Shown here: in pieces, positions 5,542-5,616 of the stretch
Layout of the letters: each line of letters begins with the position of its first letter
Position numbering within the stretch: the stretch's first letter is position 1
From: SCTD01 sp038256525
GTDB lineage: Bacteria; Actinomycetota; Actinomycetes; Mycobacteriales; SCTD01
Length of the DNA stretch: 5,616 bases
Direction: 5' to 3'
Assembly (NCBI GenBank): GCA_038256525.1
Contig: JBBSKF010000177.1
Location: 1 to 5,616 of the forward strand
The notes under the pieces: generated by a model
Told to the model about the DNA's origin: nothing
The model's input: the letters and a program-made list of their open reading frames with translations, nothing else
Databases searched by the model: none
Position numbers and translations under genes: made by a program

Positions 5542-5613
5542 GCCCCCGTAGCTCAGGGGATAGAGCACTGCCCTCCGGAGGCAGGGGCGCAGGTTCGAAT
5601 CCTGCCGGGGGCA
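5542..5613 (+). tRNA. tRNA-Arg, anticodon CCG (reads CGG)
   Basis: A complete cloverleaf can be drawn by eye, 72 nt without CCA. The acceptor stem GCCCCCG (5542-5548) pairs with CGGGGGC (5606-5612). The D stem GCTC/GAGC closes an eight-base loop, AGGGGATA. The anticodon stem CTGCC/GGCAG closes the loop CTCCGGA, with CCG at 5575-5577. A four-base variable loop (GGGC) is followed by the T arm GCAGG-TTCGAAT-CCTGC (5589-5605) and discriminator A at 5613. The next bases are CCC, so the 3' CCA is not encoded and must be added by nucleotidyltransferase, as is common in actinobacteria. CGG is expected to be a major arginine codon at this GC content. It lies about 1.3 kb from argS, whose product would charge it. 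Confidence 0.97.
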
Positions 5614-5616
5614 CCC

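Noticed and set aside
5077..5568. Extended response regulator start at 5568
   Set aside because: It would begin inside the tRNA gene and add 35 residues without receiver-domain homology; the ATG at 5463 fits the fold exactly.

Overview
This is chromosomal core sequence from a high-GC actinobacterium. The coding frames show strong G/C bias at third codon positions, and the start codons include two GTGs. The order argS-lysA-(small ORF)-hom matches a well-known actinobacterial cluster; Mycobacterium tuberculosis has argS-lysA-thrA-thrC-thrB. The genus cannot be fixed from the sequence. I see no mobile element, CRISPR array, phage gene or other sign of recent transfer.

Layout, right to left on the minus strand from 4235: argS (arginyl-tRNA synthetase), lysA (diaminopimelate decarboxylase), an 89-residue two-helix membrane protein, and hom (homoserine dehydrogenase, whose 3' end lies beyond position 1). 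The four reading frames overlap at every junction (GTGA, ATGA, TGATG), so they almost certainly form one translationally coupled operon. LysA catalyses the last step of lysine synthesis. Hom opens the threonine/methionine branch from aspartate semialdehyde, the same branch-point compound that feeds lysine. thrC and thrB are expected beyond the left edge.

Divergent from argS, across only 40 bp, is a plus-strand gene for a secreted or membrane-anchored DUF3105 protein with a Pro/Ser/Ala-rich repetitive tail. It converges, across 27 bp holding a perfect GC palindrome, on a minus-strand gene for a 128-residue stand-alone receiver-domain response regulator. At the right edge is a complete tRNA-Arg(CCG) gene, divergent from the response regulator. 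The 78 bp between them contain a 13-bp inverted repeat (one G-T wobble) that straddles the putative tRNA promoter.

Three protein genes (argS, DUF3105, response regulator) have a TAGnnT -10-like hexamer ending 6-7 nt before the start codon and no usable Shine-Dalgarno sequence. This is the layout of leaderless actinobacterial mRNAs. No gene-free stretch exceeds 80 bp. The window is mostly well-understood housekeeping. The less explained items are the small Cys-tailed membrane protein inside the amino-acid operon, the inverted repeat between the response regulator and tRNA-Arg, and the unknown roles of the DUF3105 protein and the orphan regulator.
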